DNA from: Deltaproteobacteria bacterium
GTDB lineage: Bacteria > Myxococcota > Myxococcia > SLRQ01
Assembly (NCBI GenBank): GCA_007128675.1
Contig: SKWY01000044.1
Span: forward strand, 1-6,565
DNA length: 6,565 nt
Direction of reading: 5' to 3'
Part shown: positions 5,811 to 6,565 of the stretch, in pieces
Layout: each line of letters opens with the position of its first letter
Position numbering within the stretch: position 1 is the stretch's first letter
Notes under the pieces: model-generated
Database searches by the model: none
What the model was told of the DNA's origin: nothing
Seen by the model: only the letters and a program-made list of their open reading frames with translations
Program-made: the position numbers and the translations under genes

Positions 5811-6506
5811 TCACGCTGCCGGCACTCTTGACCCCTCTTTTATCGAAGCGACGAGTGAGTCCAGGATCTCCTCCATCAGAAAGCTCGTCTTGAAGACTCC
5901 AGGAAGGACCTTCTGCTCCAAGACCAAGGCCGGCGCTTCTTTCACTCCCTGGCAGACAGCTTCGTTGCGTCGATCGAGTATACGATCCTTCCATTGTTCT
6001 TCCGTCGCGCCAAGTAGGTCCTTCTCGAAGCGAGCCAGATCCAGACCAAGGCTCGAGAGCTGCCCAGCCACATCCATGAGGACCTCTCTTCGATTCGCAT
6101 CCAATCCCATCTCGAAGATAGCCAGCCTCAGGCGATGGTCCATGAGGCGTCCATAGCGAGGCCCCTGAAAGGAGGCGGCCTCGACGGCGGCCATGGCCTC
6201 GAGCCTTGGGCCAGGAGGCAACTCACCGGTCCATAGGTTCGCACTCATAGTTGGAGCATCCGGTTCACGCCTCAGGCGCTCGATCAATCGGACGACATGC
6301 TCAATCTCTTGTGGTTTGGGAGAATGAGACAAGGAAGTCGATGGGTAGGGCCGAATCCTCCAGCGCAGGCAAGGGCCCAGGCGCCGGAGCGCGTCCTCGA
6401 GACGCGCGGCCATGAGATGGCATTTTGCACAGAAGATGTCTCTATGGAACACAGCCTCAACGATGGAGGCAGACTGAATCGTCTGTGGAGCGGCAGCGAC
6501 TACCAT
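5811..6506 (-). CDS. DsbA-fold (FrnE-like) thiol-disulfide oxidoreductase
   Basis: This 231-residue protein has the layout of the DsbA/FrnE group. A first strand (SIVEAVFH, 13-21) is followed by the redox motif CAKC (Cys26, Cys29). An inserted helical region at about 68-165 includes AVEAASFQGPRY and a GLD-ANRREVL stretch of the kind seen in FrnE proteins. The cis-proline loop then appears as GVKEAPALVLEQKVLPG, with Pro192. It likely performs thiol-disulfide exchange. There is no signal peptide, so a cytosolic location is more likely than periplasmic, unless the true start lies upstream. The frame stays open from ATG 6506 to the right edge, no Shine-Dalgarno is evident before 6506, and no in-frame ATG or GTG appears between 6507 and the edge. 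The N-terminus is therefore uncertain and could lie outside the window. It shares a strand with the lipoprotein gene 258 bp downstream, and no clear terminator lies between them. The linker near 83-100 (PDAPTMSANLWTGELPPGP) is Pro-rich. Confidence 0.78.
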   Translation of the reverse strand: MVVAAAPQTIQSASIVEAVFHRDIFCAKCHLMAARLEDALRRLGPCLRWRIRPYPSTSLSHSPKPQEIEHVVRLIERLRREPDAPTMSANLWTGELPPGPRLEAMAAVEAASFQGPRYGRLMDHRLRLAIFEMGLDANRREVLMDVAGQLSSLGLDLARFEKDLLGATEEQWKDRILDRRNEAVCQGVKEAPALVLEQKVLPGVFKTSFLMEEILDSLVASIKEGSRVPAA

Positions 6507-6565
6507 GACAGAGCCACGAGCGTGCCATGAAAGACGCGATGTCGAAAGGCGGCGCTTCCCCCAGG

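Noticed and set aside
5797..5817. Inverted repeat AGTGTGAA/TTCACGCT straddling the oxidoreductase stop codon
   Set aside because: Read on the gene's strand it has a C-A mismatch and no T-run follows, so it is not a supported terminator.

Overview
The window looks like chromosomal DNA of a moderately GC-rich Gram-negative bacterium. An outer-membrane FadL-type porin, a lipobox lipoprotein and dense packing with long native-looking frames support this. The style of the proteins (a His/Tyr-rich 'GGWC' lipoprotein with a long Pro/Arg/Asp tail, and a Cys-rich twin-CBS protein) suggests a Myxococcota or other deltaproteobacterial-type lineage. That placement is inference, not proof. I see no insertion sequence, CRISPR array, tRNA, rRNA or phage gene.

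Layout, left to right. (1) Positions 2-1237, minus strand: a nearly complete DUF445-family membrane protein that runs off the left edge. (2) Positions 1238-1715: a 478-bp divergent intergenic region holding a perfect 12-bp palindrome, a strong hairpin and a possible short leader ORF in front of the DUF445 gene. (3) Positions 1716-2141, plus strand: a stand-alone tandem-CBS (Bateman module) protein, the only plus-strand gene. Its 3' end, stop codon included, is duplicated in tandem. (4) Positions 2142-2332: a convergent gap with three successive inverted repeats. (5) Positions 2333-3886, minus: a FadL/OMPP1-type outer-membrane transporter. (6) Positions 4025-4057: a textbook intrinsic terminator that ends the next minus-strand gene. 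(7) Positions 4086-5552, minus: a lipoprotein with a His-rich N-terminus, a duplicated GGWC/HxH/YRP module, and a long repetitive Pro/Arg/Asp tail with a run of seven aspartates. (8) Positions 5811-6506, minus: a DsbA-fold (FrnE-like) thiol oxidoreductase with a CAKC active site, near the right edge.

Three of the five genes encode membrane or envelope proteins. The terminator separates the lipoprotein from the FadL gene, so these are probably separate transcription units and not one operon. The oxidoreductase and the lipoprotein genes share a strand across a 258-bp gap and could be cotranscribed. The DsbA-like protein has no visible export signal, so it probably does not act on the lipoprotein's cysteines. 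The least explained element is the repetitive lipoprotein, whose module duplication and two repeat systems I cannot match to a named family.
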